64,000 nucleotides of DNA. Origin: Nitrospira sp. GTDB lineage: Bacteria; Nitrospirota; Nitrospiria; Nitrospirales; Nitrospiraceae. A model generated the notes under the pieces. The model made no database searches. It had not been told where the DNA came from and saw only the letters and a list, made by a program, of their open reading frames with translations. Positions 29,074 to 37,545 of this stretch are shown here, one piece after another. How positions within the stretch are numbered: position 1 is the first letter of the stretch; each line of letters begins with the position of its first letter. The stretch is from NCBI GenBank assembly GCA_019636945.1, contig JAHBWO010000003.1, positions 1 through 64,000 on the forward strand, read 5' to 3'. A program made the position numbers and the translations under genes.

Positions 29074-30017
29074 GCCGATCCGTAAATCTCGCGGAGAATT
29101 TTGTCTCCTCCTCTGGTCAACAGCCGTTCAGCTAACTGTACCCCAAGGGCATGGGCTTGCTGCCCTGTGCCGGCAATCTGATCACGAATGATGGTTTTCC
29201 CGTCGATACTTGCCACGAGTCCCTCCAAAACCAGCCGCTCGCCTGATAAGGTGGCATGCGCGGCAATCGGGACCTGACAGCCACCCTCTAATCGTTGCAA
29301 AAATGCTCGTTCTGCTGTGACCGTCGTCTGGGTTTCTTGGTGGTTGAGCCGCAACAAGATCGCGCGGACGAATCCGTCGTCAGCCCGACCTTCGATACCG
29401 AGTGCGCCTTGTCCGATCGCAGGAAGACTGAGGACAGGGGGGAGATATTCGGTGATGGTCTCAGCCCAAGCCAGGCGATGCAAACCGGCTGCGGCGAGCA
29501 CAATGGCATCAAACTGCCCGTCCTTAAGCTTTCGTAGCCTCGTATCAAGATTTCCGCGCAGCATGGTAATCGTGAGGTCTGGTCTGGCCTGTAGCAGTTG
29601 CGCCTGGCGGCGGAGACTCGCCGTCCCGATCGTCGCTCCCAACGGCAACTCCTGGAACGAACAACCGGTTCGGCTGATCAGGGCATCACGGGCATCCTCG
29701 CGCGCCGGCACACAGAGAATATCGAGTCCAGCCGGGAGTTGTGCCGGAACGTCTTTCATGCTGTGAACGGCGAAATCAATGTCACCGGAAAGCAAGGCAT
29801 CTTCAATCTCTTTGACGAAGAGTCCTTTCCCCCCGATTTTGGCCAGCGGGACATCAATAATCTTGTCTCCTGAGGTCTGAATCTTTTTGAGCGTGACGCG
29901 AACCTCCGGCGCAATCTCGTGAACTTGTGATTGAAACCACTCACTCTGACAGAGCGCCAACTTACTCCCTCTTGTCCCAAGCACCAGCGTGGAGCGTTGA
30001 CCGTTCGATGTCGACAC
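29070..30017 (-). CDS. hemC: Hydroxymethylbilane synthase (porphobilinogen deaminase)
   Basis: Polymerises four porphobilinogens to hydroxymethylbilane. 315 residues from GTG 30017, which follows AAAGGATTACCCT at good spacing. A longer frame from 30221 would overlap hemA heavily and is unlikely. The motif LGTRGSKLAL at the N terminus, GTASLRRQAQLL and the dipyrromethane-cofactor Cys in EGGCQVPIAAHA are all present. It sits 28 bases after hemA and overlaps cobA-hemD, so the block is one operon. Confidence 0.95.
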   Translation of the reverse strand: MSTSNGQRSTLVLGTRGSKLALCQSEWFQSQVHEIAPEVRVTLKKIQTSGDKIIDVPLAKIGGKGLFVKEIEDALLSGDIDFAVHSMKDVPAQLPAGLDILCVPAREDARDALISRTGCSFQELPLGATIGTASLRRQAQLLQARPDLTITMLRGNLDTRLRKLKDGQFDAIVLAAAGLHRLAWAETITEYLPPVLSLPAIGQGALGIEGRADDGFVRAILLRLNHQETQTTVTAERAFLQRLEGGCQVPIAAHATLSGERLVLEGLVASIDGKTIIRDQIAGTGQQAHALGVQLAERLLTRGGDKILREIYGSA

Positions 30018-30045
30018 AGGGTAATCCTTTCTCTGTACGTATAGG

Positions 30046-31437
30046 CTAGCGGGCTCGTTTCGGCACTGAGGGTTCAGGGGTTGGCTCGTCGGCTTCGGAT
30101 TGAGGGCGACTGTCCGTGAGGTAACGAGACGACTCGGAATAGGTCTCTGCCTGTTGAGTAGAGGCAGCGGGTCTATCCAGGGCATAGAACTGCCGAGCCG
30201 CCTCGACGAACGCGGGGCCACTGGACGAATTGACTTCGCTTTTCAACGTCACCATCGTCCGATGGATCAGTTTGTTGACGATGGAGGAGGCGAGACCTTC
30301 GACGAGTTCTCGATCCTGTGCGGACAGGTGTCCCAATCGCCCCAGCACTTTCTCGACCTCCGCCCGCTTGATGTCCTCCACCCGGTTACGAAGGGCCACG
30401 ATGGTCGGTGTGACCTCCAATGATTTCATCCAGTCGAGGATCATCGTCACTTCTTCGATCACCATGCGCTCGGCTTTTTCCGCCTCGTGCACCCGCTCGG
30501 CACGGTTCTGTTCAACCCGATGTTTGAGATCGTCGATATCGAAGAGGAACGCGTTGTCGACGTGGCGAACCGCGGGGTCGATATTTCTCGGAACGGAAAT
30601 ATCGATCAGGAACATCGGACGATTCATGCGTTCCTGAACGGCTCGATGCACATCCTCGGCTCCGACCAAGTAATAGGCTGCGCCGGTCGAGACCAAGACA
30701 ATATCTGCCGAGGCCATGTCATCCTTGAACTGATCGAACGGGACTGCGGTTCCGCCAAACTTCTCGGCGAGATCAACCGCATGTTGCGGAGTTCTGGTCG
30801 TGATCCGCACATGTCCCACGCCGTTTGCGATCAAATGCTTCGCCGCGAGCTTGGCCATCTCTCCGGCTCCGACCAACAAGACGGTCTTTTCATGCAGGTT
30901 CGAAAAGATTTTCTTCGCGAGCTCCACCGCAGCGTAACTGACGGAGACCGCCATCTCGGCAATCTTCGTCTCCGTGCGCACACGTTTGGCCACGGAGATC
31001 GCCTTCTTCACCACTTTGTTCATAATCACACCGGTGGTCTTGTGTGCCAGTGCGACCTCGAAGGCGTCTTTCAGTTGTCCCAAGATTTGAGACTCGCCGA
31101 TGATCATGGAGTCCAAACTGGACGCCACGCGAAACAGGTGGGCAATCGCCCGATCCCCGGTATGCCAGTACAAATGCGGAGTCAACTGTTCGGAGGAGAG
31201 AGAAAGATGCGTGTCGGCCAGAAATTCTTGGATGCGGCCGTATCCGGTGTCGACATCCTCAACCACGGAGTAGACTTCGACTCGATTGCAGGTCGACAGC
31301 AGAATGCCTTCCTTCACGCCGGGGTAAGAACAGAGGCGAGTCAGGGCTTCACCCAGACGGCTTTCGGGAACGGCCAGACGCTCACGGATTTCTACCGGAG
31401 CCGTCTTATGGCTTAAGCCTACGACGATCAAATGCAT
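30046..31437 (-). CDS. hemA: Glutamyl-tRNA reductase
   Basis: First committed step of the C5 haem pathway: reduces glutamyl-tRNA(Glu) to glutamate-1-semialdehyde. 463 residues. The N-terminal catalytic domain has LLSTCNRVEVYSVV (nucleophilic Cys about 50) and SLDSMIIGESQILGQ; the NADPH domain has LLVGAGEMAKLAAKHL; the C terminus is a helical dimerisation domain with a poorly conserved, Pro and Ser-rich 60-residue tail. The next enzyme, HemL, is not in the window. It lies 19 bases after the ccsA-like gene. Confidence 0.96.
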   Translation of the reverse strand: MHLIVVGLSHKTAPVEIRERLAVPESRLGEALTRLCSYPGVKEGILLSTCNRVEVYSVVEDVDTGYGRIQEFLADTHLSLSSEQLTPHLYWHTGDRAIAHLFRVASSLDSMIIGESQILGQLKDAFEVALAHKTTGVIMNKVVKKAISVAKRVRTETKIAEMAVSVSYAAVELAKKIFSNLHEKTVLLVGAGEMAKLAAKHLIANGVGHVRITTRTPQHAVDLAEKFGGTAVPFDQFKDDMASADIVLVSTGAAYYLVGAEDVHRAVQERMNRPMFLIDISVPRNIDPAVRHVDNAFLFDIDDLKHRVEQNRAERVHEAEKAERMVIEEVTMILDWMKSLEVTPTIVALRNRVEDIKRAEVEKVLGRLGHLSAQDRELVEGLASSIVNKLIHRTMVTLKSEVNSSSGPAFVEAARQFYALDRPAASTQQAETYSESSRYLTDSRPQSEADEPTPEPSVPKRAR

Positions 31438-31456
31438 GGCACGACCACTTTCTACC

Positions 31457-32260
31457 CTACGACAAGGCGCTATGCCCTTTGAGCAGGACGCCGACCAATG
31501 TCAGGATGACACAGGCAAACCCGACCACGGTGAGATAGGCTGCCCGCTTGGCTCTCCAGCCGATGGTCAGTCTTCCCAGGAGGACGACGAAATAAAAGAG
31601 CCAGGTCACGACGGCCCATGTTTGCTCAGGATTCCAGCTGACGTACGACCCGCGAGCGAGCTCGGCGGAGATGGCACCTGTCACGATTCCCAACGTCAGC
31701 AACGGGAATCCCAGGACGATCGACTGCTGATTCAGATGATCGAGAAAGTCGAGCGCCGGCAGTTTACTATAGAGGACGTTGAATTGTTTCGACTTGAGGA
31801 GCCGATCTTGAATGAGGTACATCACTCCCGCAACAAATGCGACGGCAAATCCGACCGTCCCCAACATACTGAGAGTGACATGAAACCACAAAGTTTTGAA
31901 GACAGGTTGAAGCGTCGGCTCGCTTTCCGGAAGGGCTGCCGCCGAGATGAGCGAGACAATCGCCAAGGGGACCATGAAGGATCCCAGTACATGAATGCGA
32001 TGACGAAATTCGACGATGAGCAGCACCAGGATGATCATCCAAGAGAAAAACGACAAGGCATCGGAAAAACTCGGTGGAGCGGAGGATGACGCTCCCGTCA
32101 TTCTCATGATAAGGGTGATCGTATGGAACGCGAACCCGACTGCGGTAATGCTCAGCGACACGTTTGAGAGGGCTTCAGAACGTCGTAGGGAGTAGGACAG
32201 AAACGACACCGTGGCCACGATGTATAGGCTGAGGGCGATCATGAAACAGACGGCTGCCAT
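31457..32260 (-). CDS. Cytochrome c assembly (CcsA/HemX-like) membrane protein
   Basis: A 267-residue protein with about eight hydrophobic segments. The conserved Trp-rich motif of the haem-handling CcsA/CcmC family appears as GSYVSWNPEQTWAV (about 215-228), although the family's usual WDPKET reads WNPEQT here. A gene of this type next to hemA is common in bacteria and has been called hemX or ccsA. It may present haem for c-type cytochrome maturation or influence HemA level; the sequence cannot decide. The ATG at 32260 was taken as start. Confidence 0.82.
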   Translation of the reverse strand: MAAVCFMIALSLYIVATVSFLSYSLRRSEALSNVSLSITAVGFAFHTITLIMRMTGASSSAPPSFSDALSFFSWMIILVLLIVEFRHRIHVLGSFMVPLAIVSLISAAALPESEPTLQPVFKTLWFHVTLSMLGTVGFAVAFVAGVMYLIQDRLLKSKQFNVLYSKLPALDFLDHLNQQSIVLGFPLLTLGIVTGAISAELARGSYVSWNPEQTWAVVTWLFYFVVLLGRLTIGWRAKRAAYLTVVGFACVILTLVGVLLKGHSALS

Positions 32261-32322
32261 TGGGAATGTCCCTGCTGAATCTCCGGCGTGACGTTCGAAC
32301 AGGTTGAGAGGAAATTATATCG

Positions 32323-33057
32323 GTGCCGCCTAAACAGAGTCAAGAAAACGCTGGCGTGTCAATAGCTTCGGCTCAGTCACCGGATGAGGAAGGGGCGGTG
32401 TATGTGGTGGCCGTCCCCATCGGACATCCTGATGATCTGACCCTGCGTGCGTTGGCGATCTTGAAGTCTGTTGATCTCATTGCCTCTGAAGATCCAAACA
32501 GGACACAGCAACTACTCGCGCATCATCGGATCTCAGCAACCGTGACCAGTTATGGTCCTGTGAATGTGCAGGAGAAGGTCGCGGTGCTTCTTCAACGAGT
32601 ACGACAGGGAGCCAGGATTGCCATTGTCGCGGACACAGGGTCGCCCCTGATCGTGGATCCAGGCGCGCTGCTTGTCACGGAAGCCGCTTCTCAAGGAACC
32701 CGGGTGATTCCGATCCCCGGACCTTCCGCAGTAATTACGGCTCTGACGGTGGCTGGATTTTCTTGCGAGTCCTTCTATTTTTCTGGACAGCTGCCGAGTA
32801 CCGGCCCACATCTCACGCGACGTTTGGCTGATGCAGTAAAAATGAAGGTTCCGACTGTTGCCTATGGCACCCGACGCACGGCCGTACGTGCTCTTGAAAC
32901 CCTTGTCCGGCTTGCGCCGAGACGGCTGGTTGTCGCGGCCTGCGACCTCACGACACCGAATGAGGTGATTATTCGAGGAACGGCCTATGAGGTAAGTCGG
33001 CAACTGTCGGACACAGCGGGGGAAGACATCACGATTGTCTTGTCAGGAAGGAAGTAG
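32323..33057 (+). CDS. rsmI: RsmI-like 16S rRNA 2'-O-methyltransferase (tetrapyrrole methylase fold)
   Basis: A 244-residue SAM-dependent methylase. It has VVAVPIGHPDDLTLRALAIL and IASEDPNRTQQLLAHHRI, close to the RsmI pattern for methylating cytidine 1402 of 16S rRNA, then GPSAVITALTVAGF and FYFSGQLPS. The RsmI signature usually reads PIGN and EDTR, so PIGH and EDPNR are variants. It could be a diverged paralogue. GTG 32323 is preceded by GAGAGG at about 11 bases. It is divergent from the ccsA-hemA operon, whose promoter it may share. Confidence 0.78.
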   Translation: MPPKQSQENAGVSIASAQSPDEEGAVYVVAVPIGHPDDLTLRALAILKSVDLIASEDPNRTQQLLAHHRISATVTSYGPVNVQEKVAVLLQRVRQGARIAIVADTGSPLIVDPGALLVTEAASQGTRVIPIPGPSAVITALTVAGFSCESFYFSGQLPSTGPHLTRRLADAVKMKVPTVAYGTRRTAVRALETLVRLAPRRLVVAACDLTTPNEVIIRGTAYEVSRQLSDTAGEDITIVLSGRK

Positions 33058-33152
33058 CGGCCAACGAAACAGGCCGATTGGAAACTCATTACGTATTGGC
33101 TTTCTCGAACCTGACGGCGAACGCATCACCCATGGACGTAGGGACATTCCTA

Positions 33153-33413
33153 TCAGTCATTATCCTCCCGACGAATCAACACTCGGTAGGCTTGCTCCAC
33201 TCGCTCCTGGCCTAAGACGGTGTGTCCTTCATTCTCGACACTGCGTGGGACATTCCGAATGGGGTCGCCGTCGTCCAAGAGGACAGACAGGACCTCTCCT
33301 TCTTTCATGGTCTCAAGCTTCAGTTTCGTCTTCACGAAGTTATAGGGACAAATCACTCCGCGCAGATCCAGCTCCGAGGACGGCCCAGTAGGTGCTTTCT
33401 CCGATTCGCTCAT
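33153..33413 (-). CDS. TusA/SirA-like sulfurtransferase-family protein
   Basis: An 86-residue protein with the TusA fold: DLRGVICPYNFVKTKLKL (Cys about 25) and a C-terminal half DDGDPIRNVPRSVENEGHTV. The family Cys is kept, but the usual CPxP motif reads CPYN. Such proteins carry persulfide sulfur for tRNA thiolation, molybdopterin or respiratory sulfur metabolism; which applies here is unknown. ATG 33413 is chosen over an upstream frame (33545), which runs through the terminator of the next gene. Confidence 0.75.
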   Translation of the reverse strand: MSESEKAPTGPSSELDLRGVICPYNFVKTKLKLETMKEGEVLSVLLDDGDPIRNVPRSVENEGHTVLGQERVEQAYRVLIRREDND

Positions 33414-33501
33414 AATCACAGACTCATTGAATGAAAGAATATTCCCCGAGTCAGCTCGCCGATGACCAGCGACCATTGGCAAGCCATGTACAGATCGCAA
33501 T

Positions 33502-33537
33502 AAAACAAAAGGGGGCAGCTTCTGCTGCCCCCTTTGA
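33502..33537 (-). terminator. Intrinsic terminator
   Basis: GGGGGCAGC-TTCT-GCTGCCCCC (33511-33532), a perfect 9-base-pair stem with a 4-base loop. On the minus strand it is followed by TTTTGTTTTA. It lies about 25 bases beyond the stop of the secreted protein at 33559 and should end that transcript before the TusA-like gene. Confidence 0.9.
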
Positions 33538-33558
33538 AAGCTCAAGTCTTGGAACGTC

Positions 33559-34326
33559 TCAATTAAATCCTTTGATCAAGTTTGGCTTCGATGTGTCCGT
33601 ACCGTAGTCGGACTTGTTAGGAATTTTCGTTTCTGGTGCCACCGTTTGATACCCCCACCCTGGCTGTGGCTCACAGTTCCAGCAAGGAGCTGACCCTGTG
33701 TATTCTCCGATCGTTGTATCAATCGTTCCTGTAATCTTGCCCGGCAACACAGAACCCGCCACCCCACCTGTGGTGCTGCCGCTGCTCGTCTCAATGGCAC
33801 GCTCAGTTGAAGGATTCGGACGCTGTCCTAGACCACCGAACCCGGCGAGTCTTTCATTCCCGCGCAGCAAGTACACTTCACGAACGATCTTACGCCCCAC
33901 CCCATATTGCTGATTGGGTGTGACCGCTTCAACTACTTGTAGAGAAATATCATCACCATTGTTCAATACTTTAATCTGGTCCAAGCTGGTGCGCTCGTCA
34001 AAGTACACCGTCATGGAACTCATGGCACCAGCTCCCGCACGACCTTCATCATGAGAGCTCCCGCCTGTCTCTAAAAGCATTTTGGCGGCTGGAAAATCAA
34101 TAGCCAACACGCGACCGTAGATCGTTTCAGGAAGAGAGAGTCGGTCAAGGAAAGCATTACGATCAAAGGCCTGGACGCGATTCGAGTTACCAGACACGTC
34201 GCCAACCCCTGTTCCCACACCCATTGCAGACCCCCCAGATGATTGCTGGAGTCGCTCTTGAGCCACTGCAACATTCATTGAGCCGACGCAGAGCAGGGCG
34301 GCTCCCAGTGCCAACACTTTACGCAT
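33559..34326 (-). CDS. Secreted protein of unknown function
   Basis: A 255-residue protein with a signal peptide (MRKVLALGAALLCVGSMNVA, cleavage near VAQ). The mature part has a Gly and Ser-rich start, a central beta-rich region (about 65-165, IYGRVLAIDFPAAKMLLETG through VVREVYLLRGNERL) and a Gly, Thr and Ser-rich tail with CWNCEPQPGWGYQT. I do not recognise the family. AAGGAGG lies 7 bases before ATG 34326. A strong terminator follows, so it is a single-gene transcript. Confidence 0.7.
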   Translation of the reverse strand: MRKVLALGAALLCVGSMNVAVAQERLQQSSGGSAMGVGTGVGDVSGNSNRVQAFDRNAFLDRLSLPETIYGRVLAIDFPAAKMLLETGGSSHDEGRAGAGAMSSMTVYFDERTSLDQIKVLNNGDDISLQVVEAVTPNQQYGVGRKIVREVYLLRGNERLAGFGGLGQRPNPSTERAIETSSGSTTGGVAGSVLPGKITGTIDTTIGEYTGSAPCWNCEPQPGWGYQTVAPETKIPNKSDYGTDTSKPNLIKGFN

Positions 34327-34632
34327 GTGCTGCCTCCTTAAAAGTAAGTGGACCGGTTGTCCTGTAATAAGAATTCACAAGGTCACCATTAGAAGACGTT
34401 GAGTCTGGTTCGATGCTGACGCTTTCTGAATCGAGCAAGACACGCTGTACATCCCTGAGAAATATGCAGAAAGTAGGCTAATAGCGAGACGCTGTCAAGA
34501 GGGTTGTCGGATCGCATCAGGTTTCGGACTGACCTTCACCGCCATCCCTGTCTCATTAAGGTCGTTCCTCGTATGGAAACCAGGCGGCAGCCACCCCTAG
34601 TCTTCAGTCAACAACCGCATGTCTGTATTCGT
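34327..34632. other. Intergenic region between the secreted protein and tRNA-Leu
   Basis: 306 bases without a gene. The part next to 34326 should hold the promoter of the secreted protein, but no convincing sigma-70 boxes were found. Short frames here have no coding features. Confidence 0.5.
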
Positions 34633-34719
34633 TGGTGCCCAGAGGGAGGGTCGAACTCCCACTCTCTTGCGAGAACCGGATTTTGAGTCCGGCGCGTCTG
34701 CCAGTTCCGCCATCCGGGC
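34633..34719 (-). tRNA. tRNA-Leu (anticodon CAA)
   Basis: On the minus strand the 7-base acceptor stem GCCCGGA pairs with TCTGGGC, followed by discriminator A and an encoded CCA (34633-34636). The anticodon arm is GCCGGA-CTCAAAA-TCCGG with CAA in the loop. A variable arm (TCTCGCAAGAGA) of class II type and a T arm (GGGAGTTCGACCCTCCC) follow. The CCA end is genomic, as in many Gram-negative bacteria. Confidence 0.96.
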
Positions 34720-34751
34720 GTACCCACACTCACCTGTATCAAGCGGATCTG

Positions 34752-34780
34752 TTTCTAACATGCCGCCGTCCAAGGGTCAA
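34752..34780 (-). promoter_or_regulatory. Candidate sigma-70 promoter of tRNA-Leu
   Basis: On the minus strand TTGACC (34775-34780), a 17-base spacer and TAGAAA (34752-34757): 5 of 6 and 4 of 6 matches to consensus. It would start transcription about 25 bases before the mature tRNA end. No other element is visible in the 323-base gap 34720-35042. Confidence 0.5.
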
Positions 34781-35042
34781 TCGGCAACTCTCTCCCTTCC
34801 CCACTTCCACGGGAGAAAACAGGTTCCAGACCGTGCTCTCACCCAGTACTCCGATGCGCTGTTGACATCATGCCCCCGCTTGTCCAGGCACATACTGCAG
34901 GACAGTCAGATTCTTGTTTGGTCATCAGTGTGACCGTAACTCACGAAGAATGAGGGTCCATTTGACGATTCGGCAATCTGCGGTACGGTTGTGAGCGTCG
35001 GTGGCTATGCATCAATCATGGTAAAACTCGTAGGAGTCACTC

Positions 35043-35514
35043 ATGATCAAGGAAGAATTGGATCCCGGGAAGATATTTCTTCTGCTCAACTTTCAGTCGA
35101 ACGATGAGTGTGCGGCACTGATTCGTCGGAGCGAAGGGCTGACGTATGAGGTGGGAACTGTGGGTGGCGTAGTCGCCGAGGAAATCAGAAACAATGAACG
35201 CGTCCTGGTTGACGACAAAACCCTCGCAGATAGGTTGTTCCAGCGTGCCGCGTCCTGGCTCCCACGGTCTGTCTCTGGAGACCTATGAAAAGAGCGAGGT
35301 GACATTTCTTATCTATTTGAACGACAACATGGTCGGTGGAGAAACCCGATTCTTTACAGACATGGACCAGGTTGCTCGACGATGTCCCTATCTGACGGTG
35401 AAGCCAACGGCAGGAGCAGCGTTGGTCTTTCTCCATTCTATTTGGCACGAAGGGGCTGTGGTCCAGCGTGGAGAGAAATACGTCTTGCGTACTGACGTGA
35501 TGTATAAATTATAG
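35043..35514 (+). pseudogene. Broken prolyl-4-hydroxylase-like 2-oxoglutarate/Fe(II) dioxygenase
   Basis: Two frames together make a 2OG-Fe(II) oxygenase. The first part (35043-35288) holds MIKEELDPGKIFLLLNF and NNERVLVDDKTLADRLFQ. The second (from about 35255 in another frame) holds YLNDNMVGGETRFF, the distal His in IWHEGAVV and the 2OG-binding Arg in YVLRTDVMY. Where the frames meet (about 35240-35270), the usual stretch of some 25-30 residues with the HxD iron-binding motif is absent, so this looks like an internal deletion and not just a one-base error. A ribosome site (GGAG) precedes ATG 35043. The product, if made, should be inactive. Confidence 0.75.
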
Positions 35515-35709
35515 AACGCCTCAAAATACAAGACGACGGCCTGTTCATTTCTCTCCGTTCATTCTTCGACTTATACAGAGCACCTAACAGCTCTCGTGCA
35601 GGCAGTTGATCCTACATTCTTTCCTCGCGCCCCATTCTGGCACTCCAACGGTCTTCTCCCATCGCGATGGACATTGCGTAAGCTGTTTGGACAGCCGAGG
35701 GTTATGGCC

Positions 35710-35738
35710 TTGACTTTAATCGGACAAATGAATAGGCT
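35710..35738 (+). promoter_or_regulatory. Candidate promoter for the guanidine locus
   Basis: TTGACT, a 17-base spacer and TAGGCT, about 25 bases upstream of the riboswitch aptamer. The -10 box is weak (3 of 6), so this is a candidate only. The rest of 35515-35761 shows no gene. Confidence 0.4.
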
Positions 35739-35761
35739 CCTAGGAAATTGTTCCAAAAGGA

Positions 35762-35862
35762 AAACTAGGGTTCCGGCTTCCTTCCTTGTCGGATGGAGCG
35801 ACTGGTCCAAGAGTTTTCGGCCTCGCTAACGAGGCTCCACGGAGGGATAAAAGCCCGGGAGA
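35762..35862 (+). promoter_or_regulatory. Guanidine-I (ykkC) riboswitch aptamer
   Basis: Several conserved blocks of the ykkC aptamer occur in order: CTAGGGTTCCGG at 35765, ACTGGTCCAAGAG at about 35801, a paired stem GCCTCG-CTAA-CGAGGC (35820-35835) and GGAGGGATAAAAGCCCGGG (35841-35859) followed by AGA. These are the hallmarks of the guanidinium-sensing class I switch. It lies 130 bases upstream of the permease and directs the permease-hydrolase pair. The identification is by motif; the secondary structure was judged by eye. Confidence 0.93.
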
Positions 35863-35891
35863 TCATGTACGCAGGTACATGGCCTTTTGGG
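35848..35891 (+). terminator. Riboswitch expression platform (candidate terminator)
   Basis: After the aptamer, CATGTAC-GCAG-GTACATG (35864-35881) forms a perfect 7-base-pair hairpin followed by GCCTTTTGGG. The arm AAAAGCC inside the aptamer's 3' end (35848-35854) can also pair with GGCCTTTT, so a terminator helix would compete with the ligand-bound aptamer. This would make an ON switch when guanidinium is bound, as is known for this class. Confidence 0.6.
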
Positions 35892-35991
35892 AAGTAAGCC
35901 CTTCACCAGGAGACTTCGTTATGCACCTCCACCCCATCGTTCATTCCTTAACGTATCGGTCAGACCTGCTGCCGAACTGGAGCAGTCCGTC

Positions 35992-37455
35992 ATGGTAAGT
36001 CACAATGTTCCGGATCGAGATCTTTTGGCGACGGCGCCCAGTACGTCCGAAACCCTGCGTCGCAGTTTGACTCTCTGGAACAGTCTGACCATCGGTTTCG
36101 CCACCGTGTCGCCGGTGGCAGGACTCTACGCGATTATCGGGGTACAAACGGTCGTTACGGGTGGCGGGTGGTTTCCGGCACTGGCGCTCTGCCTGATCAT
36201 GCAGTTGTTGGTCGCCACCGTGTATGCGGAGTTGTCCTCGCAGATCCCGATCGCGGGAGGCGCGTACAAATGGGCGCGGCAGCTCGGAGGTACCATCACC
36301 GGCACCTATGCCGGAGCTATCTACGTCAGTTCTACGATCGCCATGCTCACGACGACCGCCTATACCGGCGGGGTCTGGTTGGCGATTTTTTTCAGATCTT
36401 CAAGTGGAACGGGCATGACTCTGGTCATCTGGGGCGCGGTGTTTCTGCTTGTCTGCACCGTGCTGAATCTTGTCCGTGTCTCGGTCTTCAAGGTTCTCAT
36501 CTCACTGGGAGTCTATGCGGAAATCATCGGTTCGTTCGGCGTTGCCCTGTTGCTGTTTTTCTTTTTCCGGCAGCATGGCTTCTCCGAACTGTTTGCCCAT
36601 CTGGGGACAGGAACCGCTCCCAGCCAGACCGCTGCATTTCTGGCGGCGCTTGCCATTTCGGGGTGGGCGTTTATCGGCTTCGATGCCTGCTCGACCATTG
36701 CCGAAGAAACGCATGAACCGAAACGGATGGTGCCTCGCGCAATCTTTTTTTCGCTGTGTATGGTGGGGAGCGTGGTGCTCTTCAACTCTGCCGCCCTGAC
36801 CCTTAGCTTCAACCGCGAGACGTTACAGCAGACGAGTGCCGTATCCGATCCTGTCACCCCGGTGATCGTGGCCAACTTTGGGGACTGGGCAGAGACTCCC
36901 TTTCTGGCGATCGTCATGATCGCATTCCTGGCTTGTGGGTCTTCAATGGTGCAGTACACCTCCCGGATTGTGTTCTCCATGGCGCGCGAAGGGAGTATGC
37001 CGGCCGTCCTCAGTCGGGTGACCGCTGCCGGCGCTCCGCGCAACGCTGTGCTTTTTACAGTGCTGCTCGCGATGCTTGGCTTGCTCTTTGGTCTCAACGA
37101 TGAAGCCGTTGCCACAGTCCTGGCATTCGGCACGGGTGGGTTGTATGCCATGTTTGCAATGACCACGGGTGTTGGGCTTTACACCAGGCTCACGGGTCGA
37201 TGGGATCCCTCGTTAGGTCAACTGAATCTGGGTTCGTGGGGCTTGCTGATCAATATCGCAGCGTTTTTCTGGTCGTTGTTTGAATTCGTCAACATCGCGT
37301 GGCCACGCCCCTATGCCACTTCCCCCAACGCTCCCTGGTGGCAACTCTGGGCCGTCCCGCTCGTACTGGGCAGTATCCTCACGGTGACGACGCTGTATAT
37401 CCTTGTCGGCAGAAACCCGAGCTCAGTTCATCCGGGGAAAGCCGAACCACTGTAA
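35992..37455 (+). CDS. APC-family permease, probable guanidinium transporter
   Basis: A 487-residue integral membrane protein with about 12 hydrophobic segments, of the amino acid-polyamine-organocation superfamily. It begins with the conserved SLTLWNSLTIGFATVSPVAG and has GGAYKWARQLGG and GFDACSTIAEETHEPKR. The start at ATG 35992 is favoured; the frame runs on to 35887, but that would overlap the riboswitch region. Because it lies behind the ykkC switch and 90 bases before the guanidine hydrolase, it probably imports guanidinium. Other members of the superfamily carry amino acids or polyamines, so the substrate is inferred from context. Confidence 0.82.
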   Translation: MVSHNVPDRDLLATAPSTSETLRRSLTLWNSLTIGFATVSPVAGLYAIIGVQTVVTGGGWFPALALCLIMQLLVATVYAELSSQIPIAGGAYKWARQLGGTITGTYAGAIYVSSTIAMLTTTAYTGGVWLAIFFRSSSGTGMTLVIWGAVFLLVCTVLNLVRVSVFKVLISLGVYAEIIGSFGVALLLFFFFRQHGFSELFAHLGTGTAPSQTAAFLAALAISGWAFIGFDACSTIAEETHEPKRMVPRAIFFSLCMVGSVVLFNSAALTLSFNRETLQQTSAVSDPVTPVIVANFGDWAETPFLAIVMIAFLACGSSMVQYTSRIVFSMAREGSMPAVLSRVTAAGAPRNAVLFTVLLAMLGLLFGLNDEAVATVLAFGTGGLYAMFAMTTGVGLYTRLTGRWDPSLGQLNLGSWGLLINIAAFFWSLFEFVNIAWPRPYATSPNAPWWQLWAVPLVLGSILTVTTLYILVGRNPSSVHPGKAEPL

Positions 37456-37545
37456 GCAAGACGGAAGGCACTGTGTATCGAGTTGTGCGGTAGAAGGTGT
37501 TTCACAGAGAGTCCGATTCACTTATCCGGTAAAAAAGGAGTACGC

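Noticed and set aside
30487-31416. 309-codon frame antisense to hemA
   Set aside because: No family features; hemA itself is fully supported by its motifs.
35887-35991. Longer N terminus for the permease
   Set aside because: It would begin in the riboswitch expression platform and adds Pro and Arg-rich residues unlike the family; ATG 35992 fits better.
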